A DNA stretch of 64,000 nucleotides, taken from the NCBI RefSeq assembly GCF_001494595.1, contig NZ_LN929908.1, forward strand, positions 858,354-922,353, given 5' to 3'. The translations under genes and the position numbers were made by a program. This document shows positions 27,402 through 37,799 of the stretch, piece by piece. Each line of letters opens with the position of its first letter. The stretch's first letter is position 1. Under the pieces are notes generated by a model. The model did no database searches. It had not been told where the DNA came from and saw only the letters and a program-made list of their open reading frames with translations. This DNA comes from Mycobacterium sp. M26 (GTDB taxonomy: Bacteria > Actinomycetota > Actinomycetes > Mycobacteriales > Mycobacteriaceae).

Positions 27402-28318
27402 CGTCCGGCGTCCTGGTACTCGCGCAGGAACAGGTCTTCCAGCGAGGCGGGTGTCACGGTCAGGTCGACGATGCCCAGCCGGGTCAGGTGCGCCATCGTC
27501 GGATCCAGCTGGTCACGTTCGACCGAGAACCGCACCCGCCCGTCGCGGAACTGGGCATCGTGCACGCCGGGCCAGCTCCGCACCTGCGCGGCGTCACCGC
27601 GGATGCGGGCGGTCACGGTCGTGCGCATCAGGTGGCGAAGCTGGGCCAGCGATCCGGACTGGACAGCGCGCCCAGCCCGGATGATCGTCACGGTGTCACA
27701 GAGCTTTTCGACCTCGGCCAGGATGTGGCTGGACAGCAGCACCGCCGCACCGCGGCGGGCGACCTCGGCGACACAGTGCTGAAAAGCCTGCTCCATCAAG
27801 GGGTCCAGGCCGGAGGTCGGCTCGTCGAGGATGTAGATGTCGGCGTCGGTGGCGAAGGCTGCCACCAGTGCGACCTTCTGCCGGTTGCCCTTGGAGTAGG
27901 TGCGGGCCTTCTTGTGCGGGTCGAGTTCGAACCTTTCGATCAGTTCGGCGCGGCGGCGCGCATCGGCTCCGCCCCGTAACCCGCTGAGGAAGTCGATGGC
28001 CTGCGCCCCGGTCAGGTTGGGCCACAGCGTGACATCACCGGGGACGTAGGCGACGCGGCGGTGCAGCTCGACGGCGTCGTGCCACGGGTCGCGGCCCAGC
28101 AGGCGCACCGTGCCGCCCTCGGCGCGCAGCATGCCCAGCAACACCCGGATGGTGGTCGACTTACCCGCCCCGTTGGGACCGAGGAACCCGGCGACCGAGC
28201 CCGGACGGACCGTCAGGTCCAGGCCGTCCAGTGCCCTGGTGTGGCCGAACGACTTGACCAATCCCAAGATGTCGACTGCGGCGGTGTCAGTGCGGGGTGT
28301 CGCCGGCGTCATCGTCAT
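27398..28318 (-). CDS. ABC multidrug efflux ATPase (Rv1218c-like)
   Basis: A 306-residue ATPase with Walker [10 protein letters not shown], signature [14 protein letters not shown], Walker [14 protein letters not shown] and H-loop LLSSH. The signature motif starts with SKGNR rather than SGGQ, a pattern common in antibiotic-export ATPases of the CcmA/DrrA type. ATG at 28318 is fixed by AAGGAGAG about 6 bases upstream. The first 32 bases overlap the end of the TetR regulator gene, so regulator, ATPase and permease are translated from one message. Confidence 0.92.
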   Translation of the reverse strand: MTMTPATPRTDTAAVDILGLVKSFGHTRALDGLDLTVRPGSVAGFLGPNGAGKSTTIRVLLGMLRAEGGTVRLLGRDPWHDAVELHRRVAYVPGDVTLWPNLTGAQAIDFLSGLRGGADARRRAELIERFELDPHKKARTYSKGNRQKVALVAAFATDADIYILDEPTSGLDPLMEQAFQHCVAEVARRGAAVLLSSHILAEVEKLCDTVTIIRAGRAVQSGSLAQLRHLMRTTVTARIRGDAAQVRSWPGVHDAQFRDGRVRFSVERDQLDPTMAHLTRLGIVDLTVTPASLEDLFLREYQDAGR

Positions 28319-28961
28319 GGTGCTCTCCTTGCGTGTCCGCGACCAGATTCTCTTGGGCGGCAAAGGTTTCCAACATCGTGGAGTCGGTGAGCAGGCCCTC
28401 GGTGAAGACTTCGAGGGCGGGCATCATCATGTCGTTGCTGTAGTCGCGCAGGACCGCGCGTAGATCGGTCGGGTTGTCGTGCAGTTGCAGGTAGAGCAGG
28501 AATGCGCCACCGCCTGCCATGGCCAGGTACTTCGCCCGGGCCGCCGGGTCGCGGCTCGGGCGCACGGTGCCGGCTCGGACGCCGTCGTCCAGATAACTCT
28601 CGACGTTGGCGATCATGGTGTGCCACAGGTGCTTTGCCAGTTCGCCGCCGGTCTGCATGCTGCGCACCAGATACGCCATCATCGGCGCGTAGGACTCGAT
28701 CTCGGCCACCTGGGCGAGCCAACTGGCCGCGTCGGTACTGCGGATGGCCTGTGACTTCTCGCTGCGGATCTCCTCGGCGATGTAGTCGTCGCAGGCTTGG
28801 CGCAAGCCGTCCTTGGACCCGAAGTGGTGGATCACCAGCCCGGGACTCACACCCGCGGCCTCGGCGATCGCGCGCACGCCCACATCGAACCCGCGCGATC
28901 CGAACAACTCGATGGCCGCGTCCCGGATCCGGGCGACGGTCGTCAAGTCCGCTGAACGCAT
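28287..28961 (-). CDS. TetR-family repressor of the efflux operon (Rv1219c-like)
   Basis: A 224-residue regulator. The N-terminal helix-turn-helix ([38 protein letters not shown], about residues 14-51) is a typical TetR DNA-binding domain; the C-terminal ligand domain is helical. In M. tuberculosis, Rv1219c represses the Rv1217c-Rv1218c exporter. ATG at 28961 (MRSADL) matches that protein's start. The start codon, its -10 box and the likely transcription start all lie inside a 32-bp palindrome, so the protein probably represses its own leaderless transcript and the genes behind it. Confidence 0.92.
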   Translation of the reverse strand: MRSADLTTVARIRDAAIELFGSRGFDVGVRAIAEAAGVSPGLVIHHFGSKDGLRQACDDYIAEEIRSEKSQAIRSTDAASWLAQVAEIESYAPMMAYLVRSMQTGGELAKHLWHTMIANVESYLDDGVRAGTVRPSRDPAARAKYLAMAGGGAFLLYLQLHDNPTDLRAVLRDYSNDMMMPALEVFTEGLLTDSTMLETFAAQENLVADTQGEHHDDDAGDTPH

Positions 28962-28985
28962 GTTTAATATGCTAAACACGCGTTC
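28954..28985. promoter_or_regulatory. Palindromic operator overlapping the tetR start codon
   Basis: A 32-bp inverted repeat pairs at 13 of 16 positions. Its core is TGTTTA-N6-TAAACA (28961-28978) and its outer arms are GAACGC and GCGTTC. On the minus strand a TAGCAT -10 box (28969-28974) sits 7 bases before the ATG at 28961, both inside the repeat. It is the likely binding site of the encoded TetR protein. Binding is inferred. Confidence 0.75.
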
Positions 28986-29010
28986 AATCAGCGGTCAAGG
29001 GTCATTTCCG

Positions 29011-29068
29011 CGAGCGTGCGCGTCGGTACGGCGACACGCCGTTGGAGCGTGCAGCGACTGCACGCTCG
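29011..29068. repeat. Structured intergenic hairpin element, copy A
   Basis: CGAGCGTGC (29011-29019) pairs with GCACGCTCG (29060-29068), enclosing a second stem ACGGCG/CGCCGT (29028-29033 with 29037-29042). The middle also contains GAGCGTGCA (29045-29053), which can pair instead with TGCACGCTC (29059-29067). It lies between the tetR start and the methyltransferase stop. Its fold matches the element at 50061-50121. Confidence 0.55.
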
Positions 29069-29081
29069 ACCAGGGGAGATA

Positions 29082-29747
29082 TCAGTCGCGGGCGGCGACC
29101 AGGATGCCGTCGCCCAGCGGCACCAGCACGGGGGTGAGGCGTTCGTCCTCGGCGATCAGCCGGGCCGCTTCGCGGACGGCGGCCACTTCGGCATCGTTGG
29201 CGGCCGGATCGCCGGCGCGACCGCCCAGGGCCGCCCGGTGCAGCACGATCACGCCGCCGGACCGCAGCAGCCGAACCCCTTCGACCACGAAATCGGCCTG
29301 ATCGGCCGGGGCGGCGTCGATGAACACCAAGTCATAGGACTCGTCGGCCAGCCTGGTCAGCACTTCCTGGGCGCGCCCGGCGATCAACCGGGTGCGCGAC
29401 GGCCCGATACCGCCCTCGGAGAACGCCTGCTTGGCGATCCGCTGATGCTCTGGCTCGATGTCGATGGTGGTGAGCACACCGTCCTCGCGCATCCCGGAGA
29501 GCAGCCACAGGCCACTGACCCCGGCGCCGGTACCGACCTCCACGACGGCTTTGCCGCCGGACAGCCGCGCGAGCACCGACAGCAGGGCGCCGACGGCCGG
29601 TGTGACCGCACCCGCACCCGCGTCGACCGCGCGTTCCCGGGCGGCGGCCACGATGGCGTCCTCAGAGATCGAACCCTCTGCGTGCGCAAGGATCCGGTCG
29701 GCCCGGCTCGGCTCCCGCTGGCCTGAATTGTCGTCGGTGGTGGCCAT
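29082..29747 (-). CDS. O-methyltransferase family 3 (Rv1220c-like)
   Basis: A 221-residue SAM-dependent methyltransferase. The glycine-rich motif I is [19 protein letters not shown] (about residues 67-85); the acidic motif II is [14 protein letters not shown]; and the metal/catalytic segment is [15 protein letters not shown] (about 138-152), as in catechol-type O-methyltransferases. ATG at 29747 is supported by a TACGCT box 7 bases upstream. It is divergent from sigE, as in M. tuberculosis. The natural acceptor is unknown. Confidence 0.88.
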   Translation of the reverse strand: MATTDDNSGQREPSRADRILAHAEGSISEDAIVAAARERAVDAGAGAVTPAVGALLSVLARLSGGKAVVEVGTGAGVSGLWLLSGMREDGVLTTIDIEPEHQRIAKQAFSEGGIGPSRTRLIAGRAQEVLTRLADESYDLVFIDAAPADQADFVVEGVRLLRSGGVIVLHRAALGGRAGDPAANDAEVAAVREAARLIAEDERLTPVLVPLGDGILVAARD

Positions 29748-29754
29748 TCTCAGC

Positions 29755-29760
29755 AGCGTA
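29755..29760 (-). promoter_or_regulatory. -10 box (TACGCT) for leaderless methyltransferase gene
   Basis: On the minus strand TACGCT ends 7 bases before the ATG at 29747 and no ribosome site is present. Confidence 0.45.
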
Positions 29761-29904
29761 GAGCCAACTCGATCCGCGGGTGGGCAGGCGCGCCCGCTCG
29801 GGCGCCGATGTGGCGGCCGTCTCCGACACGCCGATGCTGGCGAGGCCACAGGAACCTCGCAGGTCCGGCATCACCCCAGCGCACAAAAGGTAACGAAACT
29901 ATTT

Positions 29905-29928
29905 CTCATAGCTAGCTCAGTTTGCTCA
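29905..29928 (+). promoter_or_regulatory. Three CTCA repeats upstream of sigE (possible MprA-type site)
   Basis: CTCA occurs at 29905, 29916 and 29925, spaced 9-11 bases apart, about 40-60 bases before the sigE ATG. MprA, which activates sigE in mycobacteria, binds loosely conserved TCTCA-like repeats. The match is weak and the assignment tentative. Confidence 0.3.
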
Positions 29929-29965
29929 CATCCTCCCCACACCGCCATGGGGAACGGTAGCGGGC

Positions 29966-30739
29966 ATGGAACACCGGGAACGCTGGTCGGGGAATACACC
30001 CGAAGGCGCTCGTGTTGTGCGGCTTGATGCGATCGACGGCACCGAGCCGTCCTTGCAGATCAACCAGGAGGATCCCACGACCACCACACTGACGGCCCCG
30101 ACGAGCATGGCGCATCTGGAGCAGATGGCCGACGCCGAGTGGGTCGAACCGTCCGATGACTTGCAGGGCACCGCGGTGTTCGACGCAACGGGCGACCGGG
30201 CGGCCATGCCGTCCTGGGACGAGTTGGTGCGCCAGCACGCCGACCGGGTGTACCGGCTGGCCTACCGGCTGTCGGGTAATCAGCAGGACGCCGAGGACCT
30301 GACGCAGGAGACCTTCATCCGGGTGTTCCGCTCGGTTCAGAACTACCAGCCCGGCACCTTCGAGGGCTGGCTGCACCGCATCACCACCAACCTGTTCCTC
30401 GACATGGTCCGTCGCCGCGGCCGCATCCGGATGGAAGCGCTGCCCGAGGACTATGACCGGGTGCCGGCCGACGAGCCCAACCCCGAGCAGATCTACCACG
30501 ACTCCCGACTGGGCGCTGACCTGCAGAATGCCCTGGATTCGCTGGCGCCGGAGTTCCGCGCCGCCGTGGTCCTGTGCGATATCGAAGGTCTGTCCTACGA
30601 GGAGATCGGGGCCACCCTCGGGGTGAAACTGGGCACCGTGCGCAGCCGCATCCACCGCGGCCGCCAGGCGCTGCGGGAGTACCTGGCCACCCACTCCGGC
30701 CAGCGCAGCCTCAGCGACTTCACCGCCGAATCGGCCTGA
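29966..30739 (+). CDS. sigE: ECF RNA polymerase sigma factor SigE
   Basis: A 257-residue extracytoplasmic-function sigma factor equivalent to Rv1221. It directs transcription of envelope-stress genes. A variable N-terminal 60 residues is followed by conserved region 2 ([43 protein letters not shown], about 87-129) and region 4 with its helix-turn-helix ([32 protein letters not shown], about 210-241). Its anti-sigma gene rseA follows after 128 bases. The N-terminus differs from the M. tuberculosis protein, as is usual, since sigE has alternative starts. Confidence 0.97.
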   Translation: MEHRERWSGNTPEGARVVRLDAIDGTEPSLQINQEDPTTTTLTAPTSMAHLEQMADAEWVEPSDDLQGTAVFDATGDRAAMPSWDELVRQHADRVYRLAYRLSGNQQDAEDLTQETFIRVFRSVQNYQPGTFEGWLHRITTNLFLDMVRRRGRIRMEALPEDYDRVPADEPNPEQIYHDSRLGADLQNALDSLAPEFRAAVVLCDIEGLSYEEIGATLGVKLGTVRSRIHRGRQALREYLATHSGQRSLSDFTAESA

Positions 30740-30870
30740 CGCACCCGTCCTGTGCGGCGGGCCGGTCGTGGGCCCACGTGTCAGTCATGCCATGTCATAT
30801 GCAGGTTCGCGCGCTACATTCGACCTAGCGCCGCGAGACTTCGACGCGACTTGGAGGAGAGGAGCCGGTG

Positions 30871-31275
30871 ATGGTCGACCGTGGACACGTGTTCCGACGG
30901 GCCTTCTCCTGGCTTCCCGCTCAGTTCGCCTCACAGAGTGACGCGCCGGTCGGTGCCCCGCGCCAGTTCGGTTCCACCGAGCACCTCTCGACCGAGGCGA
31001 TCGCGGCTTTCGTCGACGGCGAGCTGCGGATGAAGTCCTATCTGCGGGCCGCGCACCACCTGTCGCTGTGCCCGGATTGCGCCGCCGAGGTCGACGGCCA
31101 GAGCCAGGCCCGCGAAGCACTGCGCGACTCCTGCCCGATCAGCACTCCCAGCAGCTTGTTGGGCTTGCTGTCGCAGATTCCGCACTCCGCCCCCGAGGAG
31201 CCGGCGGCCCCGCAGGCCGGACTCGCCGACCAGTTAGCTGATGGCACGCCCCGCGGACGTCGTAAGCGCCGGTAG
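30871..31275 (+). CDS. rseA: Anti-sigma-E factor RseA (zinc-associated anti-sigma)
   Basis: A 134-residue protein equivalent to Rv1222 that binds and inhibits SigE. The ZAS-type zinc motif HLSLCPDC (HxxxCxxC) lies near residues 73-80, preceded by the helix STEAIAAFVDGELRMKSYLRAAH. Family knowledge: it is degraded after PknB phosphorylation and ClpC1P2 action during envelope stress. ATG at 30871 is preferred, 6 bases after the strong site GGAGGAGAGGAG; the GTG directly before it is also possible. No transmembrane helix is present. Confidence 0.93.
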   Translation: MVDRGHVFRRAFSWLPAQFASQSDAPVGAPRQFGSTEHLSTEAIAAFVDGELRMKSYLRAAHHLSLCPDCAAEVDGQSQAREALRDSCPISTPSSLLGLLSQIPHSAPEEPAAPQAGLADQLADGTPRGRRKRR

Positions 31276-31345
31276 GCTGGATGTGACAGCGAGCAGCGAG
31301 GTGCTCGGTCCCGTAGCGCGCGTTCGTTTCTGAGCGCCTGGATAG

Positions 31346-32851
<1,506 letters not shown>

Positions 32852-32854
32852 CGC

Positions 32855-33262
32855 ATGTTCGCCAATGTCGGGTGGGGCGAGATGCTCGTGCTCGTGGTCA
32901 TCGGACTGGTGGTCCTGGGTCCCGAGCGGCTGCCCGGTGCCATCCGGTGGACGTCGAACACGGTGCGCCAGGCCCGCGACTACATCAGCGGGGCCACCAG
33001 CCAGCTGCGCGACGATCTCGGGCCGGAGTTCGACGATCTGCGCCAGCCGCTCTCGGAATTGCAGAAGCTGCGCGGGATGACACCGCGGGCCGCGCTCACC
33101 AAGCATCTGCTCGACGGTGACGATTCCTGGCTGACCGAGGCGTTCAAGTCCCCGGACGAGAAGCCGCATAGCGCACCGCCGCCGTCGGCGGTCACCCCGA
33201 TCCCCGCCCAGGAGCCGTTGCCGCCCGGCGCACCCGCCCCCTACGACAACGACGCCACCTAG
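32855..33262 (+). CDS. tatB: Twin-arginine translocase subunit TatB
   Basis: A 135-residue protein equivalent to Rv1224. It has the TatA/B family N-terminus: a short hydrophobic helix ([18 protein letters not shown], about residues 9-26) with the conserved GPE-R-LP hinge, then an amphipathic helix ([26 protein letters not shown]) and a disordered proline-rich tail. TatB forms the receptor complex with TatC for folded, RR-signal proteins at the membrane. Only 3 bases separate it from htrA. Confidence 0.94.
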   Translation: MFANVGWGEMLVLVVIGLVVLGPERLPGAIRWTSNTVRQARDYISGATSQLRDDLGPEFDDLRQPLSELQKLRGMTPRAALTKHLLDGDDSWLTEAFKSPDEKPHSAPPPSAVTPIPAQEPLPPGAPAPYDNDAT

Positions 33263-33277
33263 CGGGCGAGCCGTTCG

Positions 33278-34414
33278 CTACTGCCGGCGGGTGGTGTCCA
33301 GACCCAGCGACATCCCGGCCAGCCCGCGGCGTCGTTCGGAGAGCTTGTCGGCGATCCCGCGCAATTCCTTGCCGGCCGCCGAGTCCGGTGCCGAGAGCAC
33401 CAGCGGCACACCGGAATCGCCCGCGGCCACCAGCGCCGGGTCCAGCGGAACCTGGCCCAGCAGTGGCACATCCGCGCCGACCGCGCGGGAGAGCCGCTCG
33501 GCCACCTGACGGCCGCCGCCCTCACCGAAGATCTGCATGGTGGTGCCGTCGGGCAGCAGCAGCCCGGCCATGTTCTCCACCACGCCGACGATGCGCTGGC
33601 GGGTCTGCAGGGCGATCGCCCCGGCCCGCTCCGCCACCTCGGCGGCAGCCAGCTGCGGGGTGGTGACGACGATGATCTCCGCGCCCGGGATCAGCTGGGC
33701 CACCGAGATCGCCACGTCGCCGGTGCCAGGCGGCAGATCCAGCAGCAGCACGTCCAGGTCGCCCCAGTACACGTCAGCCAGGAACTGCTGCAGCGCCCGG
33801 TGCAGCATCGGACCGCGCCACACCACCGGCGCGTTACCGCTGGTGAACTGGGCGATCGAGATCACCTTCACGTCGTGCGCCACCGGCGGCAGGATCATCG
33901 ACTCGACCTGGGTGGGGCGATCGTCGGTGCCCATCATGCGCGGCACCGAGTGGCCGTAGATGTCGGCGTCGAGCAGGCCGACAGACAGCCCGCGGGCAGC
34001 CAGCGCCGCCGCCAGGTTGACGGTCACGCTCGACTTGCCCACCCCGCCCTTACCGGAGGCCACCGCGTAGACGCGGGTCAGCGATCCGGGCTGAGCGAAC
34101 GGGATCACCGGCTCGGCGGCGTCGCCGCGCAGCATCTTGCGCAGTTCGGTGCGCTGCTCGTCGTTCATCACGTCGAGGGTGACGGTGATCGCACCGGTGC
34201 CGGGCACGTCGGCGGCGGCTTGGGTGACCTTCTCGCTGATCTCGGACTTCTTCGGACAGGCCGAGGTGGTCAGGTAGATCTCGACGTGCACCGCGCCGTC
34301 GGCGGCGGCCGTCACGCTCTTGACCATGTTGAGCTCGGTGATCGGACGACGCAGTTCGGGGTCGATCACCTTGCCGAGGGCAGCGCGGACGGCGGATTCA
34401 AGTTCTGCAGACAT
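33278..34414 (-). CDS. mrp: Mrp/NBP35-type P-loop iron-sulfur carrier ATPase
   Basis: A 378-residue protein equivalent to Rv1229c. The N-terminal MIP18/DUF59 domain (about 1-95, ALGKVIDPELRRPITELNMVKSV) precedes a ParA-like ATPase domain with the deviant Walker A GKGGVGKSSVTVNLA (about 119-133), LDADIYGHSVPRMMG and LLDLPPGTGD. It is expected to load or carry Fe-S clusters. A TAGACT box lies 8 bases before the ATG. The tatB gene converges on it with a 15-base gap. Confidence 0.93.
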   Translation of the reverse strand: MSAELESAVRAALGKVIDPELRRPITELNMVKSVTAAADGAVHVEIYLTTSACPKKSEISEKVTQAAADVPGTGAITVTLDVMNDEQRTELRKMLRGDAAEPVIPFAQPGSLTRVYAVASGKGGVGKSSVTVNLAAALAARGLSVGLLDADIYGHSVPRMMGTDDRPTQVESMILPPVAHDVKVISIAQFTSGNAPVVWRGPMLHRALQQFLADVYWGDLDVLLLDLPPGTGDVAISVAQLIPGAEIIVVTTPQLAAAEVAERAGAIALQTRQRIVGVVENMAGLLLPDGTTMQIFGEGGGRQVAERLSRAVGADVPLLGQVPLDPALVAAGDSGVPLVLSAPDSAAGKELRGIADKLSERRRGLAGMSLGLDTTRRQ

Positions 34415-34422
34415 CGAGGCCG

Positions 34423-34428
34423 AGTCTA
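34423..34428 (-). promoter_or_regulatory. -10 box (TAGACT) for leaderless mrp
   Basis: On the minus strand TAGACT ends 8 bases before the mrp ATG. It lies beside the CGTCAC repeat pair and marks mrp as having its own promoter rather than depending on the transglycosylase gene upstream. Confidence 0.45.
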
Positions 34429-34456
34429 GGTCGTGTGCTGATGCGCCCTTCGCCCA

Positions 34457-34513
34457 GCGTCACTCCAGGGTGAGCTTCGACGCCCGGCGTCACTCTGGTG
34501 TGACGTTCGGCGG
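34457..34513. repeat. CGTCAC...GTGACG palindromic repeat, two units (locus 1)
   Basis: Two adjacent ~30-bp units lie between the transglycosylase stop and the mrp start. The first contains CGTCACTCCAGGGTGA (34458-34473) and the second CGTCACTCTGGTGTGACG followed by TTCGGCGG (34488-34513). The core CGTCAC-N5/6-GTGACG is self-complementary. The same two-unit arrangement recurs at 45314-45370. Confidence 0.65.
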
Positions 34514-34529
34514 GCAGGGGTGCCTCAGA

Positions 34530-35878
34530 TCAGGCGGCCGGTCCGGGCAGAGCGCCGTGGGTCGGCGGCAGCGGCGCGGCAGGCGCCGGAGCGGGTTCGG
34601 GCGCCGGGGCGGGCTCGAAGGCCGGGGCCGGGGGCGGCGGCGGAAGCAGCCACGGCGGCTGCCACGGCGGCGGAGCCTCCGGGGTCTCCGGGGTGGCTTC
34701 CGGTGCCGGGGTGGCCAGCTGCGAGCCCATGCAGATCACCTGGCAGGGCGCCTGCCCCGGCAGCATGCCTGCCGGTCCGGGCAGCGGGCCGGTGGCCAGC
34801 TGGCCCGCGGTTTCGGTGTTGCCGAAGTTGACCAGCGGCATCTGGGCCAGCGGGTCGGTGGACGGCAGCCCGATCGCGTTGAGCGGCATACCGGGGCCCA
34901 GGCCCTCGGGGTTCTCCAGATGCGCGTCGGCCAGCGCCGGGACCGGTCCGGTGATCGGCGGAAGGGCGACGGGTTCGACCCCGGTGGCGTACGCGCCGGC
35001 CCAGCCCATCACGTTCTGGGCGTAGGCCATGGAGTTGTTGTAGCGCAGGATCGCGGTGAGCACCTGCGACTGGTTGCGCAGGTTCAGCCCGCCGCTGCAC
35101 AGGTAGCGGGCCGCACCCAGGGCCGCGTCGTAGACGTTCTGCGGGTCGGCCTTGCCGTCGCCGTCGCCGTCGGAGGCGTACCGCGACCAGGTGCCGGGCA
35201 GGAACTGCATCGGCCCCATGGCGCGGGCGTACACCGCACGCCCGGACTGCACGGTCTGCACGATCACCTCGTTGCCGGGCAGCGTGCCGTCCAGCGCGGG
35301 ACCGTAGATCGGGGTGACGGCCGTGCCGCGCGAGTCGGTGGCCCCGCCGTTGGCGTGCATGGACTCGATGCGGCCGATCCCGGCCAGCAGGTTCCAGCTG
35401 ATACCGCAGCCGGGCGCGGCCTTGGCCATCGTCGCCTCGGCGTTGCGGTAGGCGGCCAGCGCGACGGCCGGAATCCGCATGGCGCCAGGGGAATTCACCA
35501 CGATCGACGGCGGCGGCGCGGACACGGTGGCCGCGGCGACCCGGAAGTTGGTGGGCTGCTTGGTCAGTGCGACGACGGTGACCCCGGAGGTGTCCTGGGG
35601 GGTGGGGGAGACGGCGCCCGGAAGTTGGTGGGCTGCTTGGTCAGTGCGACGACGGTGACCCCGGAGGTGTCCTGGGGGGTGGGGGAGACGGCGGCCAGTG
35701 GGGTCACGCCGGCGTCGTAGACCGGGGTGTTCTGCTTGCCGGGGGCGGCGCCCACGGCACCGGCGAGAACGATCGGAGTCAGCATCGCGATACCGAAGAC
35801 GGGGGTCCGTATCGCCCTGCCCACGCGGTTGCCTATGCCCACTCGTCCGTCCTCAACAGACTCGTCCATCCCTGTCAC
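34530..35878 (-). pseudogene. Lytic transglycosylase-like protein (Rv1230c-like), frameshifted by a 77-bp duplication
   Basis: With one copy of the duplicated unit removed, the gene reads as a 423-residue exported protein. It has a transmembrane or signal helix (about residues 28-44, VFGIAMLTPIVLAGAVGAA), a transglycosylase SLT-type domain (IGRIESMHANGGATD, then ARAMGPMQFLPGTWSRYASDGDGDG) and a proline/alanine-rich tail. As given, the first fragment (35564-35878) ends in a false tail after TNFR and the second (34530-35525) lacks its export signal. It would cut peptidoglycan glycan strands. An MtrA-like box lies 67-80 bases upstream. The break may be real or an assembly fault. Confidence 0.85.
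35540..35693. repeat. Perfect 77-bp tandem duplication
   Basis: Bases 35540-35616 are repeated exactly at 35617-35693. The unit length is not a multiple of three, so it shifts the transglycosylase frame. Deleting either copy restores a single open frame (TNFRVAAATVSAPPPS across the join). Confidence 0.95.
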
Positions 35879-35944
35879 AGAAAAAGTTCGTGCTTGTGAA
35901 CCAAGTCACCATACATACCTTCGTGACCTCAGTGGTATCCAATG

Positions 35945-35958
35945 GTCACCTTGGTCAC
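35945..35958. promoter_or_regulatory. MtrA-like direct repeat GTCAC-N4-GTCAC
   Basis: GTCAC at 35945 and 35954, separated by CTTG, match the direct-repeat form described for the response regulator MtrA, which controls cell-wall hydrolase genes. It overlaps the stop of the DUF1003 gene and lies 67 bases before the transglycosylase start. Further GTGAC/GTCAC half-sites occur at about 35905-35928. Confidence 0.45.
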
Positions 35959-36491
35959 GAACCAGTTTTCTTGGACCGGCGTTCTGATCCCTCAGGCTTG
36001 CTCGTCTCCGTCTGCGTCAATTGCAGACCTTCCAGCAACTCCCGAATCTCCTCGAGTTCACGCCTCAGATAGTCGCGGGTGGCGACCTCGCCGATGGCCA
36101 GTCGCAGCGAGGCGAGCTCGCGGGCGAGGAACTCGGTGTCGGCCTTGGTCTGCTGGGCGCGTCTGCGGTCCTCCTCGAGCGCGACCTTGTCGCGGTTCTC
36201 CTGACGGTTCTGCGCCAGCAGGATCAACGGGGCGGCGTACGCCGCCTGGGTGGAGAACGCGAGATTGAGCAGGATGAAGGGATAGGGGTCCCAGCGCAGG
36301 CTGACCGCGAAGAGATTCAGCGCGATCCAGACGATGACGATGATCGTCTGCCAGGCCAGGTAGCGGCCGGTGCCCAGGAACCGGGCGATGGATTCGCTGA
36401 TCCGGCCGACGGCTTCGGGGTCGACGTTGAACGCCGGCCGCCGCGAGGTGCGCGGGGTGTCCAGGCGCTGACGTGCCGACAGATCGCTCAC
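35955..36491 (-). CDS. DUF1003 membrane protein (Rv1231c-like)
   Basis: A 178-residue protein with the DUF1003 core: FLGTGRYLAWQTIIVIVWIALNLF (first helix, about residues 38-61) and DPYPFILLNLAFSTQAAYAAPLILLAQNRQ (second helix, about 68-97), followed by a charged coiled-coil region and a basic tail. Its start overlaps the stop of the MgtE-like gene by 4 bases. It may assist or be co-regulated with that divalent-cation protein. Function unproven. Confidence 0.88.
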   Translation of the reverse strand: MSDLSARQRLDTPRTSRRPAFNVDPEAVGRISESIARFLGTGRYLAWQTIIVIVWIALNLFAVSLRWDPYPFILLNLAFSTQAAYAAPLILLAQNRQENRDKVALEEDRRRAQQTKADTEFLARELASLRLAIGEVATRDYLRRELEEIRELLEGLQLTQTETSKPEGSERRSKKTGS

Positions 36492-37792
36492 GTCGCCCCC
36501 TCCGTTCCGGCCAGCTGCTCGAACTGTGGATCCTCATAGTCGTCGCGCCAGTCGTGCGGCAGCAGGTGGTCGAGGACGTCGTCGACGGTGACCGCACCGA
36601 GGAGGTGGTTCTCCTCGTCGACCACCGGCCCGCAGACCAGGTTGTAGGCGGCGAAGTAGCGGGTGAGAGCGCCCAGCGAGGTGGTCGGCGTCAGGCTGGG
36701 CAGGTCGGTGTCGACGATGCCGCTGACCAGGTTCGCCGGCGGCTCGCGCAGCAGCGCCTGCAGGTGCACGCAGCCCAGGTAGCGCCCGGTCGGGGTGGCT
36801 GTGGGCGGGCGGACCACGAACACCAGCGACGAGAGCGCCGGGGTCAGGTCGGGGTCGCGGACCCGGGCCAGCGCCTCGGCCACCGTGGTGTCGGGGGCCA
36901 GCACCACCGGTTCGGAGGTCATCAGACCACCGGCGGTGTCCGGCGAGTGCGCCAGCAGGCGTCGCACCGGCTCGGATTCCTCCGGGTCCATCCGGCGCAG
37001 CAGCACCTCGGCCTCGGTCGGGTTCAGCACGCCCAGCAGGTCGGCGGCGTCGTCGGGATCCATCGCCTCCAGGACGTCGGCGGCCCGCTCGGTGTCGAGC
37101 TGCATCAGCAGCACGGTCTGGTCGTCCTCGGGCAGCTCCTGGAGGATGTCGGCCAGTCGCTCGTCGTCGAGGGCGTTGATCACCTCGGTGCGGCGCTTGG
37201 CCGGCAGGTCGCGGATCGCGTCGGCCACTTCGATGGGCCGCTGGCCGTCGAACTGGTGCAGCAGCTGGGCCACGCCCTGGCCGGGCATCGCCAGCGCCGA
37301 GGGCGTGAGCCCTTGGACGTTCTGCCAGTCCACCACCTGCACGGTCGAGCGCCGGCCCAGCCGGCGCATGCTGCGCACCGCCACGCGGGTCACCACCCAG
37401 TCGCGGGTGCGGGTCTGTTCGATTCCCAGGTCGACGACCACGACGTCGATGTTGGCGAACTGCGGCAGCTCGGGGTCACTGACCCGAACCCGCGAATCGA
37501 GGACCTGGCCCAGCACCAGGACTTCGCCGGGGCGCTGGGCGAAGCGGCGCAGCGAGACGTTGCCGGTGGTCAGCGTCACGGAGTTCGGCTCGATCGCGGT
37601 GACGCGCAGAATGGGAACGAAAATCCTTCTGCGCGTGAGTAATTCGACCACCAGGCCGAGCACTCGGGGTTGCTGGCGCACGATGCTCATGCTGATCACG
37701 ACATCGCGGACGCGACCCAGGGATTCCCCGTCCGGACCGAGGACTGCCATACCTGCCAGCCGCGCCGCGTAGACCCTGTTCACCGACGCCAT
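36488..37792 (-). CDS. PRC-barrel / MgtE-N / CBS-domain protein (Rv1232c-like)
   Basis: A 434-residue soluble protein. A PRC-barrel-like N-terminus (about 1-80, LGPDGESLGRVRDVVI) is followed by an MgtE N-terminal superhelix (about 205-290, AIRDLPAKRRTEVINALDDERLADILQELPEDDQ) and a pair of CBS domains (about 290-420, LMTSEPVVLAPDTTVAEALARV). It has the magnesium-sensing cytosolic half of MgtE without its membrane channel, so it is more likely a sensor or partner than a transporter. A TACTCT box lies 7 bases before the ATG. Confidence 0.85.
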   Translation of the reverse strand: MASVNRVYAARLAGMAVLGPDGESLGRVRDVVISMSIVRQQPRVLGLVVELLTRRRIFVPILRVTAIEPNSVTLTTGNVSLRRFAQRPGEVLVLGQVLDSRVRVSDPELPQFANIDVVVVDLGIEQTRTRDWVVTRVAVRSMRRLGRRSTVQVVDWQNVQGLTPSALAMPGQGVAQLLHQFDGQRPIEVADAIRDLPAKRRTEVINALDDERLADILQELPEDDQTVLLMQLDTERAADVLEAMDPDDAADLLGVLNPTEAEVLLRRMDPEESEPVRRLLAHSPDTAGGLMTSEPVVLAPDTTVAEALARVRDPDLTPALSSLVFVVRPPTATPTGRYLGCVHLQALLREPPANLVSGIVDTDLPSLTPTTSLGALTRYFAAYNLVCGPVVDEENHLLGAVTVDDVLDHLLPHDWRDDYEDPQFEQLAGTEGAT

Positions 37793-37799
37793 GCCTCAA

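Noticed and set aside
35564..35878. Separate small secreted protein of 104 residues
   Set aside because: Its C-terminus is produced by the 77-bp duplication; removing one copy joins it directly to the transglycosylase frame.
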